A stretch of 64,000 nt of DNA from Nitrospirota bacterium (GTDB taxonomy: Bacteria; Nitrospirota; Nitrospiria; SBBL01; JAADHI01), in the NCBI GenBank assembly GCA_029261135.1, contig JAJDBX010000045.1:42993-106992 (forward strand), written 5' to 3'. Shown in pieces: positions 19,901 to 27,664 of this stretch. Under the pieces are notes generated by a model. It worked only from the letters and a program-made list of their open reading frames with translations, did not search any database and was not told the DNA's origin. Numbering within the stretch: position 1 is the first letter of the stretch; every line of letters begins with the position of its first letter. The position numbers and the translations under genes are program-made.

Positions 19901-21018
19901 ATCGGAATCCCTTCATATTTCAAATTCGATTTAAAGGCGAGCTGTCTTTTTTCTTTTCCATTATTTTGAGATAAAGGAAGCATTTCTGCTTCAAAGTCAC
20001 CAGAAAAAGACCCTGAAAAAATTTTTCCGGAAACTGCTGAAAATCCAACCTTATCTGCATGATAAGAAACGACACCTTCCACAGACCCAATCGCTTGATC
20101 CACCGCACGTAATGCAGGCAGTTCAAGTTTTCCATTTAAGCTAATATCGGGAATTCCTCCAGACAGTACCCCCGTAAAAACAAGTGTCCCTGAAACAGAT
20201 TGATTTTTAATAAATACTGTTACAGCCTGATCCAGGCCAAACGACGCAATCGACTCAATCGGAAGCTTCAAATCAAGATGAAGATCCAAGGGTTTTTCCG
20301 TCTTCAAACGAATATCCCCCTTTACATTTAAAGACATCGGGCCAGAAAACATTTCAGCCTTCATGATCTCAATCTTGTCGGGATCGACCAACATTTCACC
20401 TTGAAACTGGTCGATTTCTTTTGTCATCTCCTCTGTCGAAACCATCCCCTTAGAGGCGATGAGATTGATCTCAAATTGCCTCATCTTCAGGTCTGGCCGA
20501 ATCTCACTGGAAATCCCTGAAAGGGATAGCTCTTTTAAGACCCCATTCCCTTTATAAAATAGATGACCATCGCTGACACGAATCTCACGAATAATAAATA
20601 CAGGAGAGGCAAAGCCCCCTCCTTGCTTAGATTTTACCTTTTTCAAAAAGGGAAGTTTTTGAGACCCGTCACCTGAGAGCTGAATATTGGGCGCATCAAT
20701 CTCTATCTTTCTCACAAGGAAAATTTCTGTAAAAATAGAACCCGGACTCACATAAACCCTAAGGGTTTCTGCTGAAAATAGTGGCGGGGCCCCAGCCTGC
20801 TCTGAGGCGATCACAAACGATTCCAGGGCAATGGATGCCGTCATCAGGTTGATACTGGCGGACTCAATGGAAACAGCTTGACCCACAATTTTTTCTAATT
20901 GAGTCGCCGCAATACCTACAATTCTTTCAGAAAAAAACGGACTTTGGAGGATGACTTGAGAAAGCCCAACGAGAACAATCAATGTGATCAAAATGGATAG
21001 AATCCACTTTTTAGACAA
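16996..21018 (-). CDS. TamB / DUF490 translocation-assembly module protein
   Basis: 1340 aa with N-terminal TM, long beta-helical region, C-terminal DIRVEPSIDDRNPDATIGTRLTAEKRLLEDRLIVIYQTTL; overlaps the Omp85 gene by 4 bp. Confidence 0.88.
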   Translation of the reverse strand: MSKKWILSILITLIVLVGLSQVILQSPFFSERIVGIAATQLEKIVGQAVSIESASINLMTASIALESFVIASEQAGAPPLFSAETLRVYVSPGSIFTEIFLVRKIEIDAPNIQLSGDGSQKLPFLKKVKSKQGGGFASPVFIIREIRVSDGHLFYKGNGVLKELSLSGISSEIRPDLKMRQFEINLIASKGMVSTEEMTKEIDQFQGEMLVDPDKIEIMKAEMFSGPMSLNVKGDIRLKTEKPLDLHLDLKLPIESIASFGLDQAVTVFIKNQSVSGTLVFTGVLSGGIPDISLNGKLELPALRAVDQAIGSVEGVVSYHADKVGFSAVSGKIFSGSFSGDFEAEMLPLSQNNGKEKRQLAFKSNLKYEGIPIDQVLNVSPFRDRVKGLTLKGIFASGDVALAGPGKENDRVQVFGSLRVERRPLFSPPLEAESSSIQKLIALLKRGKLDWRWSPKGMVLQEAEFLLPETKVSIDGSWSNEKGLSLDARLSSQEVSQIATIFHTPLAGEMNVNGVFTHLDGISIFEGGVLVEKGQLRGQTFTSFASGLYLKGTQIRIKEAVLRVPAKRKEEIGKSGPPAGLYLAKGKLDLEDLKAPHFDFKVEIKAGNPQEVFQFLDLKVPLYSTVNGSITVRGVPESYFVKGPFELNAGSIYGEDFDQGWADLTVSEKEVLLENVVLTKGKGLLTGKGVIRYNHTYSLAIKGEDLRVQGTHLLRWMPPSLTARVGLVVSGEGSFEKPQFQFVAAIKDLHYSELSSVRGTIKADWHDKEISFEGDFPDKKISVKGDVQVAPFFPYTFSGSFDQFRIDPIVNEYLPGTIGEVVLQVSGKLSGSGEISKPALLTLSGDLSELRADFGEYQLQNDGPLAIQAKEGTFLFKNTRFKGENTALVLNGSLTIFQRWGIFLKGKADLNLITFFSKKIASGKGEAVLDLAVSDEWASPKFRGELKLQEGRIRTAHLSQLIKVSALSALFNERHVILENLQGKLGGGDFHATGKVVLDGFKAGDFGFLLELDQVRLDLAKDLPATVKGELFFQKKGLDQTLDGDLSVKHIYYEKKVNLKTVVADFLKKKGNTLSEETPIIGQTKINIHLYGKDDIWIANNLTKMPLEIDLILKGLFDHPQLLGNIDVPKGEIYFRNNTFRVTSGSVNFSKPEEIDPVFDLRARTTVRNVVTDRNYDIDLELSGTVSQINLRWNAFPALSEGDILALLAIGKTTADLVQVGGRSDTEATNFVVSEFLADPLEQVTGVVGKPVEDITGIDDIRVEPSIDDRNPDATIGTRLTAEKRLLEDRLIVIYQTTLDPSEEEVIRMVYEVNKHISLVGKQDEDGQVGGDIRFRFEFR

Positions 21019-21116
21019 ACAGGACTCCTTTTACATTGAATACAACATTAAGAAAACTCAGGGTATCACGGGAAAAGAGATGAATGATCGGGTGGTCAAT
21101 CACTAATTACAAGAAA

Positions 21117-21494
21117 TTAAATTGAATCTTTCTTTTCTAGGGCGACAAATTTCATTCTTAGGGTATAGAGGAGTTGCCGTACCAAATGTTCCTCCTCTTT
21201 TGTTAGATTTCCTTGGGTCTTTCCCTCCAAAAGCTCAATGAGACCGATCACCTGTCGCGCATTTGACAATTCTATCGATTTTTTACCCGAGACGGGATCC
21301 TTTTCTTCTCCCAGGGAAATTAATGCCGACGTTGCAAGAGAAAGAATAAACGATGAAAAGGTCGCCGGAATCTCATCCGGCGAATATGCCCCAGCTTGAT
21401 CTTGCTGCGCCTGCTTTGAAGAAGATTTTTTCTCAGGCTTGTTAGAAGTGGTTCTGCGACGATTTTTCTCATCAAGTGATGATTCTTCCCCCAT
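21117..21494 (-). CDS. DUF1844 family protein
   Basis: TFSSFILSLATSALISLGEEKDPVSGKKSIELSNARQVIGLIELLEGKTQGNLTKEEEHLVRQLLYTLRMKFV. Confidence 0.8.
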   Translation of the reverse strand: MGEESSLDEKNRRRTTSNKPEKKSSSKQAQQDQAGAYSPDEIPATFSSFILSLATSALISLGEEKDPVSGKKSIELSNARQVIGLIELLEGKTQGNLTKEEEHLVRQLLYTLRMKFVALEKKDSI

Positions 21495-21572
21495 GATATT
21501 TCCTCGAAAATGAATACCTTATAAAGGGAAAATCGTAACATAATGACCCGATTTTTTCAATCTCAGAAGCAT

Positions 21573-22772
21573 TCAGCTTGAATTCAGAACCGCTTCGATT
21601 ACAGCAAGCCCACATTTGAGTTCCGTGTGCAAAATGTTTAAGGGCGGCATAATTCGAATCACCGTCTCGGTATGAAGTGTCCATCCCAAAATCAAACCTC
21701 GCGCAAAAGCACCGTTGACTAAATGCCTTGCCAGCCTTGCATTTTCAAGTTCCAAGCCCATCATCAATCCTTTGCCTCGCACCTCACGGATACCTCTTTG
21801 CTTTCTGGCCAAGTTCTGTAGTTGGTCTCGGAGCCATCCCCCATCCACTTCAGCCTTCTTCATCAAGGATTCTTCCAATATGACCTGAAGGCTTGCAAGA
21901 CCTGCGGCACAGGAAACAGGGTGTCCGCCGAAAGTTGTGACATGAGAAAGGGGCGGGTTTTCTGAAAGCGTCGCCATCATTTCACGCGAAGCAACAAAAG
22001 CCCCCAGCGGCATGCCACCGCCCATCCCTTTTGCCAATGTAAGAATATCAGGAACAATATTCCAATGTTCCATCGCAAACAATTTCCCCGTGCGTCCAAA
22101 GCCCGTTTGCACTTCATCAAATATTAAGAGCGCCCCGACTTCATCACAGCGCGCACGCAAGGCTTTCAGAAACCTTGCATCCGGCACACGCATGCCCCCT
22201 TCTCCCTGAATCGGCTCGGTAATCACAGCGGCTACGGTATTATCGATTTCGTAAAATCGTCCTATTTCATTGAAAGGTAAAAAGCTCACGCCTGGCAAAA
22301 GCGGTTCAAAGGGTTTTCTGTAGATTTCCCTGCCGGTCACAGAACAAGCTCCTTGAGAATCCCCATGAAAACTCCCTTCAAAACTGATTAGTTTTCTTCG
22401 ACCCGTGAATTTCTTGGCCAGTTTCAAAGCCCCTTCATTCGCCTCGGTGCCACTGTTCGTAAAGTAGACTTGCTCCAGCCCATCGGGTAAAAGAGAAATT
22501 AGTTTTTTGGCGAGATCCACCTGAGGGGCGAGCACATGTTCCCCATACACCATGACATGAAGGTATTTTTCGACTTGATGTTGAATCGCTTTCACCACTG
22601 CTGGATGCGTAAAACCAGTATTCGCCACACCTATTCCGGAAATAAAATCCAGATATTCCTTCCCATCGACCGTGTAAAGACAAGCCCCTTTGGCCGTATC
22701 AATCTCAAGCCCCATAGGATAAGGCGATGTCTGGCAAACATATTTTAAAAAGTCTTCATTTTTCGGCGTCAT
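21573..22772 (-). CDS. Class III PLP aminotransferase (acetylornithine aminotransferase-like)
   Basis: YFTNSGTEANEGALKLAKKFTGRRK, EPIQGEGGMRVPDARFL, LIFDEVQTGFGRTGKLFA, LAKGMGGGMPLGAF. Confidence 0.9.
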   Translation of the reverse strand: MTPKNEDFLKYVCQTSPYPMGLEIDTAKGACLYTVDGKEYLDFISGIGVANTGFTHPAVVKAIQHQVEKYLHVMVYGEHVLAPQVDLAKKLISLLPDGLEQVYFTNSGTEANEGALKLAKKFTGRRKLISFEGSFHGDSQGACSVTGREIYRKPFEPLLPGVSFLPFNEIGRFYEIDNTVAAVITEPIQGEGGMRVPDARFLKALRARCDEVGALLIFDEVQTGFGRTGKLFAMEHWNIVPDILTLAKGMGGGMPLGAFVASREMMATLSENPPLSHVTTFGGHPVSCAAGLASLQVILEESLMKKAEVDGGWLRDQLQNLARKQRGIREVRGKGLMMGLELENARLARHLVNGAFARGLILGWTLHTETVIRIMPPLNILHTELKCGLAVIEAVLNSS

Positions 22773-24131
22773 TTATTTTTCCCAATCCACAAATCGTAAC
22801 AAAGGTAATAGACGAAAGCCTCCGTCATGATGCCAGTTTAAAGGCGGACTTTGCATTTCACCTATCGGGCAGATCCGGCAGCCACCAATTTTTGAAATGG
22901 ATTCAAGCAAGGTAAGCGCCCGATCTTCTGGGATATCAATTCCAATGGCCTGGATCAGATCTCCTATCGGCTCTAGCAGGGGCATGACTGTTGAAAAATC
23001 TTGTAAAGGTTTGATCCAAATGGTTCGTGAAAGTGGAGAAGCGATAAACTCAGGATCAGGATCATAAAGCACCGTCCAATCCACACCCTTTAGACTTGAA
23101 AAACATTTGCCTCCTTTTGAAACCACAGCCCCTCGAAGCTGTTGAACCTTACTGGCTTCATCCGGCGAGACTTTACCTTTTGGCCATTTCTTGGCAAAGG
23201 CATCCAAAGCTTCTGCTACTTGCGTTGCGAAATCAAGGACTGAGGTCTCACCGCCGGACTCGACATAATATAGATGTGGCGATAAACAACCCCGCTGATC
23301 ATAAAGTGAAATATCGATGGCGACTTTTTGGGCCAGAGCATCACAAATCGATTCACGTGCAATCACACCAAAACTCAATTTGTGGCCATGAAAAACTCTA
23401 AGCCTGCCTTGGGGAACCAAGGGACTTATCGCTGAGATCGTTTCGTTATTCCCATAAGCAATCACCAGATTGGCCTTTTCAAAAGCCGCTTTTGTTAATT
23501 CAAGCTCTGCCTTGTCCCAGGTCAGTACCACCACCGTTTGCGCCATCTCGGGCCACACGGCTTGAAGCGTTTGCGCAAACAGGGTCGTCAGTAAAAGTTC
23601 CTCACGGCTCACCCGAAGCAAATTGGCCGATTTTACAAGTAGGCCGCAGACCAAACTTACCACGGAAACACCGAGCACATTTCCCGGCAAAATATGGGTA
23701 ATTAATGGCGCCCCATAAGCACGCGTCATCACATTGCTTTTCTTTTTAGGACAAAACCGATCCAGCAGATTCGGCTCAACCAATTCAGATTCAAGAAGCT
23801 GTAACAGAACCGATCCGGTCAAATTTTTGAAAAGATCATCCAGCACCACCTGAACCATCTCTTTTGAAAGACCACAGACCTGCGGCAAGACCGCTTCCGC
23901 CTCCTGTCGGATCGGATCACTCGGATCACGCCAACGCGTGACCGCCTGATCAATCCAAGCTACAATATCGTAGATCGATTCTTTGGCAAATTTTTCTTGT
24001 GCGGCAATCAGACGATTTGAAATTTCAATGAGTTGCGCAGAAGAGAGTTCGGGCAATGACAGGATGAGTGTTCCAACCACCTGCTCCTGTTCTAATATAT
24101 CCATCTCTGAAAGAAAATAGGCTTTAATCAC
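22773..24131 (-). CDS. LuxC-family acyl-CoA / fatty-acyl reductase
   Basis: ILPGNVLGVSVVSLVCGLLVKSANLLRVS, YGNNETISAIS, DISLYDQRGCLSPHLYYVE (candidate catalytic Cys); directly abuts the aminotransferase. Confidence 0.88.
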   Translation of the reverse strand: MIKAYFLSEMDILEQEQVVGTLILSLPELSSAQLIEISNRLIAAQEKFAKESIYDIVAWIDQAVTRWRDPSDPIRQEAEAVLPQVCGLSKEMVQVVLDDLFKNLTGSVLLQLLESELVEPNLLDRFCPKKKSNVMTRAYGAPLITHILPGNVLGVSVVSLVCGLLVKSANLLRVSREELLLTTLFAQTLQAVWPEMAQTVVVLTWDKAELELTKAAFEKANLVIAYGNNETISAISPLVPQGRLRVFHGHKLSFGVIARESICDALAQKVAIDISLYDQRGCLSPHLYYVESGGETSVLDFATQVAEALDAFAKKWPKGKVSPDEASKVQQLRGAVVSKGGKCFSSLKGVDWTVLYDPDPEFIASPLSRTIWIKPLQDFSTVMPLLEPIGDLIQAIGIDIPEDRALTLLESISKIGGCRICPIGEMQSPPLNWHHDGGFRLLPLLRFVDWEK

Positions 24132-24362
24132 GCAGACACTTCAACACACTTTATAAATGAGTGGTGCCGGAATAGGCCCCCCCAGCCTCGCGGCAGCTTA
24201 GCATGATCGATCTATTATAGGAAAGATTGGAATTATGGGTAAAACAAACCTTTGATGGCTTGTGGGCATCTAGAAACGAAGTCCGTAAGCCCTCAAACAG
24301 AGATCTATGATCTGCGTTTAAAATCAGAAACGCTCACTCGACCACATGAACGGATTATTGAC

Positions 24363-24424
24363 TTAGGGAAACTCTAAATAAGTCTTGAGATATAGTTGTT
24401 CGTATAAGGTAATCCCGATTAAGA
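24363..24424 (+). mobile_element. IS5-type insertion-sequence end relic (copy 1)
   Basis: 62 nt matching 37752-37813 with 5 mismatches; begins at a TTAG site. Confidence 0.65.
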
Positions 24425-24569
24425 TGGGATCAACCTCGTTTCTTTTCTGTCGGACAAAAACCTAAAGTGAATCCATGCCGTTCTGAAATTAGTCTTGTTT
24501 CGATGGGAATTCACCGCTAGAAAATAATCTTCTAGAATAACACTTATTTTTCAGTAGGTTAAAAGAAGT

Positions 24570-24598
24570 ATGTCCCCCACATGCGTGGGGATGAACCG
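24570..24598 (+). CRISPR. Orphan type I-E-like CRISPR repeat (single copy)
   Basis: ATGTCCCCCACATGCGTGGGGATGAACCG: 29-nt palindromic repeat form typical of I-E; followed by 32 nt then GTGT; no further repeats or cas genes. Confidence 0.6.
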
Positions 24599-24708
24599 CG
24601 ATCTAAAACCAGCAATATCGGCGATCACCGTGTTAACTCGTAATACCGATATTTCCTAAAATAGACAGTATTTACGATCTCGAGTAAACTTTAAAGAGTT
24701 CCTTTTCT

Positions 24709-26100
24709 ATGTTGTTTCTAAGGGTTCAGAAGGATATGCAGGGTACAGATAAACAAAAACCTTTTAATCTTATCCGTTGGTTTTCATACCTAAGCCTTAT
24801 TTCAATTGTTTTGGTTTCCACCTCATCCGCCTATATTTTTTCAAGGTTTTTCACAGATAAAATTCTTGAACACGACGCCTTTGTAACGAAAGAATTCGTC
24901 CAAAACATTGTCGCCTCAGATGAGGTGAGTGTCTTATTTGAGAAAGAAGTCTATGGACCAACATCCATATATGAGGTCTTTTTTAAAGAACTTTCCCATA
25001 TGCCTGAAGTTGCTCGAGCCAATGTATATGACAAGCAGGGCACGGTCATTTGGTCGGACGAAGCGAGCTTGGTTGGGCATAATTTCATGCCTAATCCGGA
25101 ATTAAAAATTGCTCTGACTGGAAAACTTGCTTTTACAAGCGGCATATCAGGGAAACCTAAGAAGGGTGAGCATGTTTTAGACGTACCAGTTCCTGCTTTT
25201 TCTGAGACTTATATTCCCCTGTGGAACCCACAAAAAGATGAAGTGCTCGGTGTTTTTGAAGTCTATAAGGAACCGTCCATACTATTTAAGGCCATTCAAA
25301 GAGGGAATTATTTTATTTGGGTGAGTGCATCCCTCGGGGGACTCTTCCTCTACGTATCTCTCTATTGGATCGTAAGACGAGCAACGCAAGTGATCAATCG
25401 GCAACATGCGCAATTACTTGAATCTGAAACACTAAGTATTGTGGGAGAGATGGCAACAGCCGTTGCGCATGGTATTCGAAACCCACTCGGTTCCATTCGA
25501 TCTTCAGCAGAACTGGCGTTGGCAACGAATTCACAACCCTTTTTTAGAGAAACGGCCATAGATGTCATATCAGAGGCAGACCGTTTGGCCAAGTGGATCA
25601 ATGAGTTACTTTCCTACGCGCGGTTCTCCAACGGAGAATTTTCTTTATTGAAGATTAACGAATTTCTTCGATCGATTTTTGTCTCATTTGAAAAAGAGAT
25701 GTCAATTAACAACATCAAAGTCCACATTGATCTCGAAGACTCCCTGCCTGAAATCAAAGCCGACGAAGCGCCACTTCGCCAAATGCTAATCAGTCTGATT
25801 CAAAATGCGATTGATGCAATGCCGGAGGGCGGCGAGATCACTGTAAAAAGCCGTTATTTAAAAAAGAATCATTGTGTGGAAATCACGTTGGCAGATACAG
25901 GAATCGGCATGGGCAAGGAACAATTGAGCAAGGCATTTAAACCTTTTTTTACAACAAAACGAAAAGGAATCGGGGTTGGACTTTCGTTAGCAAAACGGGT
26001 TATTGATCGTCATAAAGGAACAATTCGATTGGAAAGCCAGAAAGGCCAGGGCACCACGATTTTTCTTAAAATTCATCACGAAAATAGGGACAGCTTATGA
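24709..26100 (+). CDS. Membrane sensor histidine kinase (NtrB/ZraS-like)
   Basis: Two TM segments, HGIRNPLGSIRSSAEL H-box, N/G boxes NAIDAMPEGGEI, GIGMG, GIGVGLSLAKRV. Confidence 0.92.
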   Translation: MLFLRVQKDMQGTDKQKPFNLIRWFSYLSLISIVLVSTSSAYIFSRFFTDKILEHDAFVTKEFVQNIVASDEVSVLFEKEVYGPTSIYEVFFKELSHMPEVARANVYDKQGTVIWSDEASLVGHNFMPNPELKIALTGKLAFTSGISGKPKKGEHVLDVPVPAFSETYIPLWNPQKDEVLGVFEVYKEPSILFKAIQRGNYFIWVSASLGGLFLYVSLYWIVRRATQVINRQHAQLLESETLSIVGEMATAVAHGIRNPLGSIRSSAELALATNSQPFFRETAIDVISEADRLAKWINELLSYARFSNGEFSLLKINEFLRSIFVSFEKEMSINNIKVHIDLEDSLPEIKADEAPLRQMLISLIQNAIDAMPEGGEITVKSRYLKKNHCVEITLADTGIGMGKEQLSKAFKPFFTTKRKGIGVGLSLAKRVIDRHKGTIRLESQKGQGTTIFLKIHHENRDSL

Positions 26101-27479
26101 CGCATGGCATTTTAATTATAGAAGATGAGCCAGTGATGGCGAAGAACATTAAGCTGTACCTGGAACAATATGAATATGATAGTCGTATCGCAAAAGATGG
26201 GGAAACTGGCAAGAAATTATTTGAAGAGTTTAAGCCTGATCTCATTTTAATGGATCTACAGCTTCCTGATGTCTCAGGCTTGGATCTACTGTCTGAGATA
26301 AAACAAATTGATACTTCAATTAAGATCATCATGATGACAGCACATGGCAATATTCAGACGGCGGTCGATGCGATGAAATCCGGAGCCTATGATTTTTTGA
26401 GTAAACCACTTGTGTTAAGCGAGTTAAAGGCTCTCATCGACAAAGCCTTTGGAGAAAACCGCCTCGAAGGCGTGCTTTCATATTATCAAAAGAAAGAATC
26501 TCACAGATCCTTACTAGGAAAATCTCCTGAAATATCTTCTCTAATCAAACAGATTAGAAATCTCAATGAGTCAGAGCTTCATTTATCAGAGGGCGCTCCG
26601 CCCTCTGTGCTGATCACAGGAGAAACCGGAGCTGGGAAGGAACTTGTTGCGCGGTCTCTACATTATAACGGTCCGAGAAAGGCGCTTCCCTTTATAGAAA
26701 TTAACTGTGCTTCTATTCCCAATAACCTCCTCGAGTCCGAATTATTTGGGCATGAACGGGGCGCGTTCACGGATGCTAAAGAGAAAAAACTCGGGCTTTT
26801 TCAGGCTGCCGATAAGGGCACACTCTTCCTTGATGAAATTGGTGAAATAGATATTTCCCTTCAGGCAAAGCTACTGAAAGCTATAGAAGACAAGATGATT
26901 CGCCGCTTAGGAGGTCTGCGTGAACAAAAAATCGATGTCCGCATCATTGCCGCAACAAATCAATCCCTCGAAGAATTAGTGCGAGCCGGGAAGTTTCGGG
27001 CAGATCTTTTTTTTCGTCTGTCTATTATCATATTAGAAGTACCCCCTTTGCGGACACGGGGAAAAGATATCCTGCTCTTCGCTAATTATTTTCTGGAAAA
27101 ATTTTGCCGAAAATACCGAAAAGATCTAATGCACTTAAGTGAAGCAGCAGCAGATATGATGCTTCATTATACTTGGCCTGGAAATATCCGAGAACTCCGG
27201 AACCTGATCGAACAAGCCGTATTCATGTCCCAGGAGGGAACGGTTATTCATACAGATCAGATGAAGTTTGTTTCTATTCAGCCAGGAAGCAATGAAAAGC
27301 AATTCAGCCTGCCGCCACAAGGAATTTCTATAGACGACGTTGAACGGAGCTTTGTCATTCAGGCTTTAGAAATATCCGCCTGGAATGTGACTCGTGCGGC
27401 AAAATTACTAGGACTCTCCCGTCACACGCTCCGCTATCGCATTGAAAAGTATGACCTAGTCTCCCAAACCAAAGAGTAA
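26097..27479 (+). CDS. Sigma54-dependent response regulator (NtrC family)
   Basis: Receiver domain, GETGAGKELVARSLHYNG, ESELFGHERGAFTDA (GAFTGA variant), C-terminal HTH; ATGA overlap with the kinase gene. Confidence 0.94.
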   Translation: MTHGILIIEDEPVMAKNIKLYLEQYEYDSRIAKDGETGKKLFEEFKPDLILMDLQLPDVSGLDLLSEIKQIDTSIKIIMMTAHGNIQTAVDAMKSGAYDFLSKPLVLSELKALIDKAFGENRLEGVLSYYQKKESHRSLLGKSPEISSLIKQIRNLNESELHLSEGAPPSVLITGETGAGKELVARSLHYNGPRKALPFIEINCASIPNNLLESELFGHERGAFTDAKEKKLGLFQAADKGTLFLDEIGEIDISLQAKLLKAIEDKMIRRLGGLREQKIDVRIIAATNQSLEELVRAGKFRADLFFRLSIIILEVPPLRTRGKDILLFANYFLEKFCRKYRKDLMHLSEAAADMMLHYTWPGNIRELRNLIEQAVFMSQEGTVIHTDQMKFVSIQPGSNEKQFSLPPQGISIDDVERSFVIQALEISAWNVTRAAKLLGLSRHTLRYRIEKYDLVSQTKE

Positions 27480-27664
27480 AGCGATATCGATGGAAAACTC
27501 CGCTCTATAGACCGATGAAAATCCCATAGGCTGATCTCTGTTTGTTTGAGGAAACATTCATTCCAAAATCGCCTCATTTTATCGCTAATCACAGGCTTTA
27601 ATTTTACATGATAGATTCATCTGGAAAATGAAGACAGTCGAGATTTAGAGAAGAGTGTCTGATA

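Noticed and set aside
21573-24131. Bioluminescence (lux) operon
   Set aside because: LuxC and LuxE homologs are present but no luxAB luciferase or luxD; a lux phenotype is not supported.
24570-24700. CRISPR array
   Set aside because: Only one clear repeat; the expected next repeat shares only GTGT. Reported as an orphan repeat, not an array.
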